Below are positions 6,158 through 13,636 of a stretch of 36,912 nucleotides of DNA, one piece after another. The stretch comes from CAG-390 sp003523225 (GTDB lineage: Bacteria > Bacillota > Clostridia > Oscillospirales > CAG-272). Where the stretch lies: contig CABPZE010000019.1 of assembly GCA_902461815.1 (NCBI GenBank), positions 1 through 36,912 of the forward strand, written 5' to 3'. The notes under the pieces were generated by a model. The model did not search any database. It had not been told where the DNA came from and worked only from the letters and a program-made list of their open reading frames with translations. Numbering within the stretch: the first letter of the stretch is position 1; every line of letters starts with the position of its first letter. Made by a program: the position numbers and the translations under genes.

Positions 6158-7486
6158 ATGCTTAAAGTAGTAAAATTCGGCGGCAGCTCGCTCTGCGACG
6201 CCGAGCATTTCAGGATGGCAGCAAAGATCATCAGATCGGACGAGTCCCGCAGATACGTTGTCCCGTCGGCCCCCGGAAAGCGTTTCCCGGGCGACACCAA
6301 GATAACGGATATGCTTTATGAATTTCACCGCATGGCGCGCGATCACGCGCCGAGCGAGGAGATAGACGCGTATTTTGATAAAATATGCGAGCGCTATTAC
6401 GGTATAATCAATGACCTCGGACTCGATTTTGACATTTCCCACGAAATGCTGTATATCAAAAATTCAATTCTCGGTCGCTCCGGTCGCGATTACGCCGCAA
6501 GCCGCGGCGAATACCTCAGCGGTCTTATCCTTGCCAAATATCTCGGCTATGACTTCATAGACGCCGAAAATGTTATCTACTTCACCGATACCGGCGCATT
6601 TGACGCCGACCGCACACAGGAAGTAATGAGCGCCGAGCTTGCCCAGCATGAGCGCGCGGTAATTCCCGGATTTTACGGCATCACCCCCAACGAGACGGTA
6701 AAGACCTTCACCCGCGGAGGTTCGGACGTGACCGGCTCGATAGTGGCGCGCGCCGCACAGGCCGACCTTTACGAAAACTGGACTGACGTCTCCGGCTTCA
6801 AGATGGCTGATCCCCGCATTGTCGAAAATCCCCTGACCATAGGAACTATAACCTACCGCGAGCTGCGCGAGCTTTCCTACATGGGAGCGACCGTACTGCA
6901 CGAGGAAGCGATATTCCCGGTCAGATACGCCGGCATACCGATAAATATACGCAACACACTGCGCCCGCAGGACCCCGGCACGATGATAGTTGCCGCGGCT
7001 CAGGATTATGACAGTGAGCACATCATTACCGGTGTCGCAGGAAGACGCGGTTTTACCGTAATAACCCTCGAGCAGGACATGATGAACTCAGAGGTCAGCT
7101 TCGGCAGGCGCGTGCTTGAAATATTTGAAGAATACGGAATTTCATTTGAGCATCTGCCCTCCGGAATCGACACAATGAGCGTGGTGCTTGAAACTTCTCT
7201 GCTCGAAGGACGGCGAGAAAGGATACTAAACTCCCTGCGCCGCGGTCTGCGCCCCGACAGCATAACGGTCGAGGACAACGTGGCGCTGATAGCAGTAGTC
7301 GGGCGCGGAATGGTCAAGGCTCGCGGAACTGCGGCAAGAGTATTCTCGGCGATCTCCTCCGCCGGAGTCAACATCAGAATGATAGATCAGGGTTCTTCAG
7401 AGCTTAATATTATAATAGGTGTTGAAGAACACGACTTTGATAATTCGATCCGCGCCATTTATTCGGAATTTGTAAAACAGCAGTAA
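6158..7486 (+). CDS. Aspartate kinase
   Basis: This 442-residue enzyme phosphorylates L-aspartate with ATP (EC 2.7.2.4), the first step towards lysine/diaminopimelate, threonine and methionine. The amino-acid kinase domain starts with 'KVVKFGGSS' (residues 3-11). 'FTRGGSDVTGSIVARA' binds aspartate/ATP, and 'SYMGATVLHEEAIFPV' is typical of the family. The C-terminal third (about 290-440) carries paired ACT regulatory domains, including 'GRGMVKARGTAARVF' and 'AGVNIRMIDQGSSELNIIIGV'. Length and layout match the LysC/YclM class that is feedback-controlled by an end product; which amino acid cannot be told. It is monocistronic between its own promoter and the 7515-7544 palindrome. No lysine riboswitch is visible upstream. 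Confidence 0.95.
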   Translation: MLKVVKFGGSSLCDAEHFRMAAKIIRSDESRRYVVPSAPGKRFPGDTKITDMLYEFHRMARDHAPSEEIDAYFDKICERYYGIINDLGLDFDISHEMLYIKNSILGRSGRDYAASRGEYLSGLILAKYLGYDFIDAENVIYFTDTGAFDADRTQEVMSAELAQHERAVIPGFYGITPNETVKTFTRGGSDVTGSIVARAAQADLYENWTDVSGFKMADPRIVENPLTIGTITYRELRELSYMGATVLHEEAIFPVRYAGIPINIRNTLRPQDPGTMIVAAAQDYDSEHIITGVAGRRGFTVITLEQDMMNSEVSFGRRVLEIFEEYGISFEHLPSGIDTMSVVLETSLLEGRRERILNSLRRGLRPDSITVEDNVALIAVVGRGMVKARGTAARVFSAISSAGVNIRMIDQGSSELNIIIGVEEHDFDNSIRAIYSEFVKQQ

Positions 7487-7514
7487 TTATATACCCAATA
7501 GCATATACACACAT

Positions 7515-7558
7515 TTGGCTGATGCGCCATGGCGCATCAGCCAACGCTTTATTTTGTC
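7515..7558 (+). terminator. 30-bp perfect palindrome downstream of aspartate kinase
   Basis: Positions 7515-7544 read the same on both strands (left half TTGGCTGATGCGCCA). A broken T-rich tail CTTTATTTTGTC follows. It probably ends the aspartate kinase transcript, although the loop would be minimal. Confidence 0.55.
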
Positions 7559-7680
7559 ATTTTCCGCTTTCGATTCAGGACATGCGGCAAATCTGAACCT
7601 ACGGATGATCCACAATACGTCAGCCGTCGTCTGTGTTTGAACAAAGCCTGTTAGCTGTTATGCAGACACACAACAGATAA

Positions 7681-7762
7681 CAAAAAGGTAAGCACTTCGC
7701 CTCTGCAACTTTAGCGGAGAAAATACGAACACCACCAAGGAATTTTCTTTGGTGGTGTTTTT
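7681..7762 (+). ncRNA. Conserved element, copy A: core plus terminator (small RNA or 3' element candidate)
   Basis: The core 7682-7724 contains AAAAAGGTAAGC, CTCTGCAA, TTTAGCGG and AAAAT in order. CTCTGC and GCGGAG can form a six-pair stem. A clean terminator follows: AACACCACCAA (7728-7738) pairs with TTGGTGGTGTT (7749-7759), with a T-run to 7762. A second copy lies inverted at 9001-9081 with the same order of conserved blocks but a different terminator stem sequence (covariation). No open reading frame explains it. An upstream hairpin (7649-7682) is not shared. The transcript start is unknown. Confidence 0.4.
7728..7762 (+). terminator. Rho-independent terminator of element copy A
   Basis: Eleven-pair stem, 7728-7738 with 7749-7759, extended by G7740-C7747. 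The T-tail is TTTTTCT. No protein gene lies between the previous terminator and this one, so it ends either read-through or a small RNA. Confidence 0.8.
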
Positions 7763-7780
7763 CTATTGATGTGAACTTAC

Positions 7781-8025
7781 GAAAGGCTCCCTCCGGGAGG
7801 GAGCTGTCGCCGCAGGCGACTGAGGGAGAGTGCGTTACAATAAAGCGCGCGCGAACTTAAAGTTCCGCAGGCTCCTTCCACCGCTATCGCGGTCCCCCTT
7901 CCTCCCGGAGGAAGGCTTTTGTGAGCCGTTCTTCTGCGGATGGTGGATTCGGGCTTCTGCCCGATTTGGCGCGGTGGACTGCCACGCGCTATGCTTGCCC
8001 CGGACGCGAGCGTCGGGAAAGTAAA
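7781..8025. repeat. Compound GC-rich palindromic repeat (two inverted units plus hairpins)
   Basis: The left unit at 7785-7828 has hairpins GGCTCCCTCC/GGGAGGGAGC and GTCGCC/GGCGAC, then GAGGGAG. An inverted unit at 7869-7920 has hairpins ACCGC/GCGGT and CCTTCCTCC/GGAGGAAGG. The following 7921-8025 carries further small dyads (CGGGC/GCCCG, GACGC/GCGTC and others). The layout is that of dispersed palindromic repeats found in many copies in gut Clostridia. Small reading frames crossing it are artefacts. Together with the aspartate kinase terminator and element A it fills most of the 654-bp gene-free gap 7487-8140. Confidence 0.65.
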
Positions 8026-8067
8026 TAAGCTCAACCAATGTTAGAAAATTTCTCTCCAAATGAGTTA

Positions 8068-8095
8068 TTGTCTTTAAGCAACAATGTGCTATAAT
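8068..8095 (+). promoter_or_regulatory. Promoter of the XRE-TPR gene
   Basis: TTGTCT (8068-8073), a 16-bp spacer and TATAAT (8090-8095), preceded by TG at 8087-8088 (extended -10). Confidence 0.7.
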
Positions 8096-8140
8096 AGTAA
8101 TAGGATAAGCGCTGATCCAAAACAATTTGGAGGAACAACA

Positions 8141-8953
8141 ATGATTAAACTTGGAGAAAAAATAAAATCGTTAAGAAATCAGAAAAACATATCTCAAGAA
8201 GTTTTGGCCAACTATCTTGGGGTATCTTTTCAAGCTGTTTCGAAATGGGAAAATGGAAATACAATGCCGGACGTGACTATGATTCCTGCTATTGCATCCT
8301 TCTTTGGCATTTCCACAGACGAGCTCTTTGATTTTAATCTATTTGAAATGGAAAAACAAGTTGAAGCAATCTGTCATGAAGCATATAAATACCGTTTCAC
8401 CGATGGAGCAGAATCGGAACGTATTTTGCGCGAAGGCTTGCAGAGATTCCCCGGCAATGACATTATATTGAACAATCTGCTTTATACATTGGATTATCAA
8501 ACGAGAGCAGATGAGGTAATCACTCTTTGCAAAACCCTCATTGAGTCTACCAAGGATGATTCCGTGAAATATGATGCTTGTCGAATTCTTGCATCGTGCT
8601 ATAAGGAAAACGGTCAGAATGATTTAGTCAAGCCCACCCTTGAACTCATCCCCGAAATTTATTTTTCTAAATTGGAGTTAATGGCATCCCTTTTAGACGG
8701 AGAGGATAGCTATGAGGCGGCACAAAAGCAGAAAAATCTTTCCGCAGAGGATTTGATCGATATGCTGATTGTCGTGGGTAAGCGTTTAAAAGAAAACGGT
8801 GAACTTGAAAAAGCCAATTCTCAATTCGGGATTGCACTAAAAGTAATGGATGCTTTTGAAGAAGATTTCATTGAAAACAAATGGTTCAAAGCTACTGTTT
8901 ATGAGTACACAAACGAACAACGAAAAGAAATTGAAACATTGCTCGCGGAATAA
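8141..8953 (+). CDS. XRE-family regulator with a C-terminal TPR-like domain
   Basis: A 270-residue protein. An N-terminal Cro/C1 helix-turn-helix (about 1-65, 'SQEVLANYLGVSFQAVSKWENG') is followed by about 200 helical residues with TPR character ('ILREGLQRFPGNDIILNNLLYTL', 'VITLCKTLIE', 'KANSQFGIALKVM'). Such XRE-TPR proteins often sense peptides or act as stress or sporulation-linked switches; no ligand can be assigned. The start is ATG at 8141 because GGAGG sits eight bases upstream; an ORF opening at 8084 lacks this. The gene is clearly more A+T-rich than its neighbours. It sits between a repeat cluster and two inverted copies of a conserved element, suggesting recent acquisition. It has its own promoter and terminator. 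Confidence 0.85.
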   Translation: MIKLGEKIKSLRNQKNISQEVLANYLGVSFQAVSKWENGNTMPDVTMIPAIASFFGISTDELFDFNLFEMEKQVEAICHEAYKYRFTDGAESERILREGLQRFPGNDIILNNLLYTLDYQTRADEVITLCKTLIESTKDDSVKYDACRILASCYKENGQNDLVKPTLELIPEIYFSKLELMASLLDGEDSYEAAQKQKNLSAEDLIDMLIVVGKRLKENGELEKANSQFGIALKVMDAFEEDFIENKWFKATVYEYTNEQRKEIETLLAE

Positions 8954-8959
8954 TTTTTT

Positions 8960-8984
8960 GCCCCGCCTCGTGCGGGGCTTTTCT
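8960..8984 (+). terminator. Terminator of the XRE-TPR gene
   Basis: GCCCCGC (8960-8966), loop CTCGT, GCGGGGC (8972-8978), then TTTTC. It begins eight bases after the stop. Confidence 0.85.
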
Positions 8985-9000
8985 TTGGTTTCTGCATATT

Positions 9001-9028
9001 AAAAAGCCACCACGAAAATCGTGGTGGC
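9001..9028 (-). terminator. Terminator of copy B / HIT gene
   Basis: GCCACCACGA (9006-9015) pairs with TCGTGGTGGC (9019-9028). The T-run of the minus strand is at 9005-9001. Confidence 0.85.
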
Positions 9029-9081
9029 TGATTCCAATTTTACCGCTAATTTTGCAGAGCCTCTCGTGCGCTTACCTTTTC
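9001..9081 (-). ncRNA. Conserved element, copy B (inverted relative to copy A)
   Basis: On the minus strand this reads GAAAAGGTAAGC, GGCTCTGCAA, ATTAGCGG, AAAAT and then a terminator, in the same order as copy A at 7681-7762. It lies downstream of the HIT gene, so it may be its 3' end or a separate small RNA. A TATAAT on the minus strand at 9097-9092 is a possible -10, but no good -35 accompanies it. Function and class are not recognised. Confidence 0.4.
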
Positions 9082-9143
9082 TACATTATTAATTATATAG
9101 CAACAACGGTTATATGCGGTGAGCGGGAAACAAGCCACATTCC

Positions 9144-9482
9144 TTATGCCATGCTCTCCGGCAGCTTTCTGCCGCCTACAAGATGAAAGTGCAGATGCTT
9201 TACCGACTGACATCCGTCCTCGCCGCAGTTTGTGATCACACGGTATCCGTTTGTAAGCCCGGCGGCAGCCGCAATCTTCGGTATTGCTTCAAATATGTGC
9301 GCCACGGCGGCGCTGTTTTCAGCGGTTATCTCATCAGCCGACGCAATATGCTCACGCGGCACAATAAGAATATGAACCGGAGCCTGGGGGTTGATATCCT
9401 TGAAGGCGTAAACGTGATCATCTGAATAAACCTTGGCGGAGGGTATTTCCCCCGCGATTATTTTACAGAATAAGCAGTCCAT
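9144..9482 (-). CDS. HIT family (histidine triad) nucleotide-binding protein, HinT-like
   Basis: A compact 112-residue protein that matches the full length of the HINT branch. 'CLFCKIIAGEIPS' at the start, 'DINPQAPVHILIVPREHI' in the middle and the triad 'HLHFHLVGG' (H96, H98, H100) at the end are diagnostic. HinT-type enzymes hydrolyse purine nucleoside phosphoramidates and aminoacyl-adenylates in the cytoplasm. The ATG at 9482 follows AAAAAAGGAGTG at good spacing. It lies downstream of rpsU on the same strand, but a hairpin at 9509-9543 separates them, so read-through would be partial. Confidence 0.95.
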   Translation of the reverse strand: MDCLFCKIIAGEIPSAKVYSDDHVYAFKDINPQAPVHILIVPREHIASADEITAENSAAVAHIFEAIPKIAAAAGLTNGYRVITNCGEDGCQSVKHLHFHLVGGRKLPESMA

Positions 9483-9500
9483 TTTTACACTCCTTTTTTA

Positions 9501-9543
9501 AAACAAAGCGGGAACGACACCGCCTGCGCAGCCTTCGTTCCCG
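9501..9543 (-). terminator. Terminator between rpsU and the HIT gene
   Basis: CGGGAACGA (9509-9517) pairs with TCGTTCCCG (9535-9543). On the minus strand the tail is CTTTGTTTT; the plus strand side also has T5 (9544-9548), so the hairpin may work both ways. Confidence 0.6.
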
Positions 9544-9556
9544 TTTTTATATCGGA

Positions 9557-9733
9557 TTATTTGTATTTGCGCTTTCTGGCGGCTTCGGATTTCTTCTTCC
9601 GCTTTACGCTGGGCTTTTCGTAATGCTCTCTCTTGCGAAGCTCGGTAAGGACGCCGGAACGAGCGCACTGACGTTTGAAACGACGAAGAGCGCTGTCAAG
9701 CGACTCGCCTTCTCTGACTTTTACTTCTGCCAT
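9557..9733 (-). CDS. rpsU: 30S ribosomal protein S21
   Basis: This 58-codon gene encodes a very basic protein beginning 'MAEVKVREGESLDSALRRF' and ending 'KRKKKSEAARKRKYK', which is the S21 pattern (N-terminal V-x-EGESLD, central RRFKR, basic tail). S21 binds the 30S platform near the anti-Shine-Dalgarno region. The start ATG at 9733 is preceded by AGGGAGGG. A perfect promoter lies 67 bp upstream and a terminator follows, so it is a strong separate unit. It is shorter than usual ORF cut-offs and is easily missed. Confidence 0.95.
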   Translation of the reverse strand: MAEVKVREGESLDSALRRFKRQCARSGVLTELRKREHYEKPSVKRKKKSEAARKRKYK

Positions 9734-9799
9734 TCATTTTCCCTCCCTTCGCACGGACAACACGCCTATATGTGTGTCAAAAACCAATTAACATCAAAC

Positions 9800-9828
9800 A
9801 TTATACAACACAAAGCCCATCTTGTCAA
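9800..9828 (-). promoter_or_regulatory. Consensus sigma-A promoter of rpsU
   Basis: On the minus strand: TTGACA (9828-9823), 17-bp spacer, TATAAT (9805-9800). All positions match consensus, as expected for a ribosomal protein gene. Confidence 0.85.
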
Positions 9829-9879
9829 GAGATTTTTCTTATTTTTATATAACCCCGTGCAACTTTTTCTTTATATCTG

Positions 9880-11319
9880 TCACTGCCGATCGCTGTGCTT
9901 TACATCCTTTTTCATCACGCGGAAAAACACCGCAAGACACGCCCTGCCGTCAAATGGTATAAGCGGGTAAAGATAAGAGTGATCTCCGTTTACCGTGCGG
10001 TTTGAAGCAAGCAGCATGAAAATTCCCACCGTTCCCGCAGCAAAGCCCCACCAACCGAAAGCGGCGGAAAGCAAAAGCAGTCCGATGCGCATGAATTTAA
10101 GCGCGTAGCCAAGCTCGTAGGAGCGCTGCGAGAAATTTGCTATTGCGACAAACGCCATATAAAGTATCACCTCGGGTATCAGCCAGCCGATATCGACGGC
10201 AAAATCGCCGAGGATCAGTCCGCCGACCACCGAAAGAGAGTTTGAAAGCATTGACGGCGTGTTCATAGACGCCATCTTGAGCCCGTCAACCACAAACTCA
10301 ACTATAAGCAGCTGTGCCAGTATCGGAATACGCCCTGTTTCGGTCGGTATGACAAAGGCAAGCCAGCCGGGAACCGCCTGCGGGTAACGCAGAAGCAGGT
10401 ACCATACAGGCACAAGGAAAAGCGTCATAAGGCATACGAGATGCCGCACGACCCTTAAAAAGCTGGCGGTAAGCGGCGGAAAATAATAGTCGTTTGTCTC
10501 CTGAACGAAGTCGAATATTGATGTGGGCAGCACCATTGCCTCGGGGGAGTTATCGACAAGTATCAGAACACTGCCCTCAAGAAGCTGCGCCGCGGCTGCG
10601 TCCGGTCTCTCAGTCGAGCGTATCTTCGGAAACGGGTTATACCAGCGCGTGCGTATCAGGCATTCCGCCAGCGACTCGTGTCCCAGTGTCAGTGAGTCAG
10701 TCTCGATACTCTCAAGACGACTTCTGATATTATCAACATAAGCCCGGTCGGCGCGCCCGTCCATGTAGCAGAGCACCACGTCGGTTTTGGAGGCACTGCC
10801 TATCGAAAGATACTTCATAGTAAGGGAGGTGTCGCGTATACGACGCCGGATAAGCGCAGTGTTTGAGACAAGAGTTTCAACAAATCCGTCCCGTGAACCG
10901 CGCATAACACGGTCGTTTTCCGGCTCATTGGTTTCCCTCGCGGGATAGCTTCTGGAATCAATGATAATTCCCCACTCGCCGAATCTGCTGCCTATCATCA
11001 GCGACGCGCCCGCCAGCACCATTGAAAGCATGGTGTCAAGCGAGTCGGTCACATCCGTCTCTACATACGCCACATGCGCACGTGTGAAAGCGCGCGCACA
11101 TTCGCCGCCGCTCTCCGCCCCCAGTCCGTCAAGAGACACAAGCGACAGCATGAGCTTCTGCATAACTGTATCCTTGACAAAGCCGTCAATATAGTAAAGA
11201 GTCACCTCGTCGCGTCCGATACGAAGCGGCTTTTTTATCACATCAAAGTTTTCCTCCACACGCAGCAGCCTGTCAAGCTGCGCCGTGTTGTCGGCATAGA
11301 TGTTTGAAAGTTTGCGCAT
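9880..11319 (-). CDS. spoVAF: Spore germination protein, GerA family, SpoVAF-like
   Basis: A 479-residue GerA A-subunit homologue. The soluble N-terminal half (to about 260) carries 'DVVLCYMDGRAD' and 'TERPDAAAAQLLEGSVLILVD', the conserved GerA core. The C-terminal half has about five membrane helices with 'NTPSMLSNSLSVVGGLILGDFAVDIGWL', typical of the family. It stands alone, without B or C germinant-receptor genes; length and the 'SYELGYALKFMR' region favour SpoVAF, which with FigP forms a channel that amplifies germination. A receptor A subunit remains possible. The start is ATG at 11319, preceded by GAGG; an upstream in-frame TTG at 11331 is less likely. A sigma-G-like promoter (11351-11380) supports forespore expression. 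The first bases lie in one arm of an 18-bp inverted repeat. Confidence 0.88.
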   Translation of the reverse strand: MRKLSNIYADNTAQLDRLLRVEENFDVIKKPLRIGRDEVTLYYIDGFVKDTVMQKLMLSLVSLDGLGAESGGECARAFTRAHVAYVETDVTDSLDTMLSMVLAGASLMIGSRFGEWGIIIDSRSYPARETNEPENDRVMRGSRDGFVETLVSNTALIRRRIRDTSLTMKYLSIGSASKTDVVLCYMDGRADRAYVDNIRSRLESIETDSLTLGHESLAECLIRTRWYNPFPKIRSTERPDAAAAQLLEGSVLILVDNSPEAMVLPTSIFDFVQETNDYYFPPLTASFLRVVRHLVCLMTLFLVPVWYLLLRYPQAVPGWLAFVIPTETGRIPILAQLLIVEFVVDGLKMASMNTPSMLSNSLSVVGGLILGDFAVDIGWLIPEVILYMAFVAIANFSQRSYELGYALKFMRIGLLLLSAAFGWWGFAAGTVGIFMLLASNRTVNGDHSYLYPLIPFDGRACLAVFFRVMKKDVKHSDRQ

Positions 11320-11363
11320 AATAAACCTCAATTTGCAAAGGATTCAGGTTTATTATGCGCAAA
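11311..11363. repeat. 18-bp perfect inverted repeat over the spoVAF start and its -10
   Basis: Arms 11311-11328 and 11346-11363 are exact reverse complements separated by 17 bp. On the minus strand the upstream arm contains the sigma-G-like -10 CATAATA, and the downstream arm contains the GAGG ribosome-binding site, the ATG and the first codons. A regulator could bind it as a dyad; a transcript starting near 11344 would contain only the downstream arm. Confidence 0.75.
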
Positions 11364-11380
11364 ACAAATTATTATATTCC
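11351..11380 (-). promoter_or_regulatory. Sigma-G-like forespore promoter of spoVAF
   Basis: On the minus strand GGAATA (11380-11375), 17 bp, CATAATA (11357-11351). The sigma-G consensus known from Bacillus is TGMATA-N17/18-CATAMTA, so only the first base differs. Forespore expression is what a SpoVAF gene needs. Confidence 0.6.
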
Positions 11381-11399
11381 GTGTAAGTACCGCAGAATG

Positions 11400-12335
11400 T
11401 CAGTCCTGTATGCCGATCATTCCCATCAGCTTCTTGTTGAATTCCTCAGCGGTGTTATAGCCCATCTTCTTCTGACGGTTATTCATGGCGGCAATTTCAA
11501 GAATTATCGAAAGGTTCCGACCAGGCTTTACCGGGATCGTAATTGAAGGCAGGTCAATTCCAAGTATCTGCACGGTCTTTTCTTCAAGACCCAGGCGGTC
11601 GTACATCTTGCCGTGTATCCACTGCTCAAGATTGATAACGAGGTCTATGCGCTCGGTATCCTTGACCGCTCCCATACCAAATAGCCGCCGCACGTCAACG
11701 ATTCCGATACCGCGCAGCTCAATATAATGGCGTATGATCGCAGGAGCGCTTCCTATAAGCGTTTTTGCAGACACCCGCTTGATCTCCACCGCGTCGTCAG
11801 CAATAAGCCTGTGACCGCGTTTTACAAGCTCGATGGCAGTTTCGCTTTTTCCTACTCCGCTGTCACCGAGTATCAGAAGTCCCTCTCCGTAAACCTCCAC
11901 AAGCACTCCGTGACGGGTTATGCGCGGGGCAAGTGACAGACTCAGTGACGCGATAAGCGCCGCCATGAGGTTGGAGGTCTTCTCCTTGGCTTTCAAAAGC
12001 GGCACTCCGCGCTTTTCAGCCTGATGCACCAGCTGTTCGAAAGGCTCAAGCCCCGAGGTCACAATGACTGCTACCGGACAGCGGTCAATAAAAGCATCAA
12101 TGTGCCGGTGCCTCTCGTCATCATCCATTCCGGCAAGATAACAATGCTCGGCGTTGCCGATAAGCTGTATCCTTTCCGGCTCAAACAGCTCAAAAAATCC
12201 CGAAAGTGCAAGACCGGGGCGGTTCAGCTCTGTGGTTTTAACATATATTTCGGATGCCGGACGCGGCAAACACACCGGCTCGAAGGAGAATTCATCGATC
12301 AGACTTTGCAACGGTACGCTGTATTCTTCATCCAT
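11400..12335 (-). CDS. hprK: HPr kinase/phosphorylase
   Basis: A 311-residue bifunctional enzyme that phosphorylates Ser46 of the PTS phosphocarrier HPr in response to glycolytic intermediates and reverses it with inorganic phosphate, feeding CcpA-type catabolite control. The N-terminal domain spans about 1-130. The kinase domain has the P-loop 'GDSGVGKSE' near residue 155, 'DDAVEIKR', the signature 'ELRGIGIVDVRRLFG', and a C-terminal 'KPGRNLSIILEIAAMNNR'. ATG at 12335 is preferred over TTG at 12341; AGG lies upstream at moderate spacing. HPr is not in the window. It lies upstream of spoVAF on the same strand, but spoVAF has its own promoter. Confidence 0.95.
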   Translation of the reverse strand: MDEEYSVPLQSLIDEFSFEPVCLPRPASEIYVKTTELNRPGLALSGFFELFEPERIQLIGNAEHCYLAGMDDDERHRHIDAFIDRCPVAVIVTSGLEPFEQLVHQAEKRGVPLLKAKEKTSNLMAALIASLSLSLAPRITRHGVLVEVYGEGLLILGDSGVGKSETAIELVKRGHRLIADDAVEIKRVSAKTLIGSAPAIIRHYIELRGIGIVDVRRLFGMGAVKDTERIDLVINLEQWIHGKMYDRLGLEEKTVQILGIDLPSITIPVKPGRNLSIILEIAAMNNRQKKMGYNTAEEFNKKLMGMIGIQD

Positions 12336-12592
12336 TTTCAATTACCTGCTTTTTATTTATTCGTCGGTGGCGCTTTTACTGCCTATAAGTATATCACATA
12401 TGAGGCATCAATGGAACTGTGTTTTGTGAATTTTTTTATTTTTGCGGAATTTTTTTATCTGCGCCGCACTGCGGAGAAAAAAAATTTACGCGGGAACATA
12501 AAACCCGCGCCGTATTCACAACAGCGTCACAAAGACGGATTATAATTGATATGCATTATTATAAATTTTGTCTGCGTATCAGGAGAAACGGA

Positions 12593-13636
12593 ATGAATAT
12601 GAAAAAATTCGTCAAAGGCTTGTCGGCATTTCTCTGCCTTGTTTTTGCACTGTCCCTGCTTGGCTGCTCGCAAATGCGCCCGATAAAAAGCAAGGAGGGC
12701 GAGCTTGACGTAGTGGGAACTATAGGCAGGTTTGAAGTATACTACGAGGAGCTGAGGTACATCACCGTAAACTGCAAAAACGATATGGAGATAATCTACG
12801 GCATGAAGATCTGGGATGACCCCGCTACCGCAGAGCAGTACCGCGACGAGCTTTACGAGCGCGTAACTCTTGGGATCGTCAGCGACTATTACGGCGTTCT
12901 CTCCCTTGCCGACCTGCTTTACTCGGAATCCGGCGGAGCAGACGCCATGCTTGAATCCACCGAGATACAAAACGCGGTACAGGATTCAATTGACGAAACT
13001 GTCGACGAGGCGGGCGGAAAGAGCGAATACCGCAAAGCGCTTGAGGACAATGCGCTGACCGATCATCTTTTCCGATTCTATACAGCCATAGAAATTGTGG
13101 CAAACGAGCTTTTCTTCATCGCGCGCGACGACCTCGGACTGCTTGACGACAGCGACGAATACGCCGACGAGTATATGCATTCCGACAAATTCATACGCAC
13201 AAATCACGTATATCTCGAAGGAAAAACCGCAGAAAACCGTCAGCTTGCCGAGAGCATAGCCACACAGCTGAAGAACAGCGACAATCCGGAGGCGGAGCTG
13301 ATACTCCTCAAGGGCAGATACTGCGCCGACTGGAAGATGACCACCACACACGCATACTATTTTGCGCGCGGCAACTCCGGCTGCGGCGAAAGCTATGAGG
13401 ACACCGCGTTTGCGCTAAAGGTTGGCGAGATCAGCGACGTAATCGAATCCGACACCGGATATTACGTTATCATGCGTCTTCCCAAAGAGGAGGATTATAT
13501 GAAGGAATGCTTTGACGACTTCAAAACACAGATAATAGGAACAGACTTCAATGATTCGATCGAAGCCAAACGCGCCGAGATGACCTTTACCGCAAACGAG
13601 TACGGCGCATCAATTGATCTGGTAAGCCTTACATGA
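12593..13636 (+). CDS. Parvulin-type (PpiC/PrsA-like) peptidyl-prolyl isomerase lipoprotein
   Basis: A 347-residue lipoprotein. Signal sequence 1-24 ends in the lipobox LLGC (C25 is the lipidated residue), so the mature protein sits on the outer face of the membrane. Residues about 40-190 resemble the helical chaperone region of SurA/PrsA. The C-terminal domain contains 'EDTAFALKVGEISDVIESDTGYYVIMRL', the diagnostic end of a parvulin domain; the middle part of that domain is diverged, so catalytic activity is uncertain. AGGAG precedes ATG at 12593; longer upstream starts are rejected for that reason. A TATAAT at 12541-12546 may be its -10. The stop overlaps the next start by four bases, coupling it to a membrane protein. 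Confidence 0.82.
   Translation: MNMKKFVKGLSAFLCLVFALSLLGCSQMRPIKSKEGELDVVGTIGRFEVYYEELRYITVNCKNDMEIIYGMKIWDDPATAEQYRDELYERVTLGIVSDYYGVLSLADLLYSESGGADAMLESTEIQNAVQDSIDETVDEAGGKSEYRKALEDNALTDHLFRFYTAIEIVANELFFIARDDLGLLDDSDEYADEYMHSDKFIRTNHVYLEGKTAENRQLAESIATQLKNSDNPEAELILLKGRYCADWKMTTTHAYYFARGNSGCGESYEDTAFALKVGEISDVIESDTGYYVIMRLPKEEDYMKECFDDFKTQIIGTDFNDSIEAKRAEMTFTANEYGASIDLVSLT

Noticed and set aside
7777..8125. Small reading frames on both strands across the GC-rich repeat
   Set aside because: They follow palindromic repeat DNA, lack ribosome-binding sites, and have no plausible protein pattern.
7681..9081. Copies A and B as attachment sites of an integrated element
   Set aside because: They are in inverted orientation, show only block-wise similarity, and no integrase gene lies between them.
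8084..9143. Toxin-antitoxin pair built on the XRE-TPR gene
   Set aside because: No small partner gene is adjacent; the protein is too long for a typical antitoxin and has its own terminator.
12419..12592. N-terminal extension of the parvulin lipoprotein
   Set aside because: The signal peptide starts at 12593 behind AGGAG; the upstream part contains the candidate -10 and is not needed.
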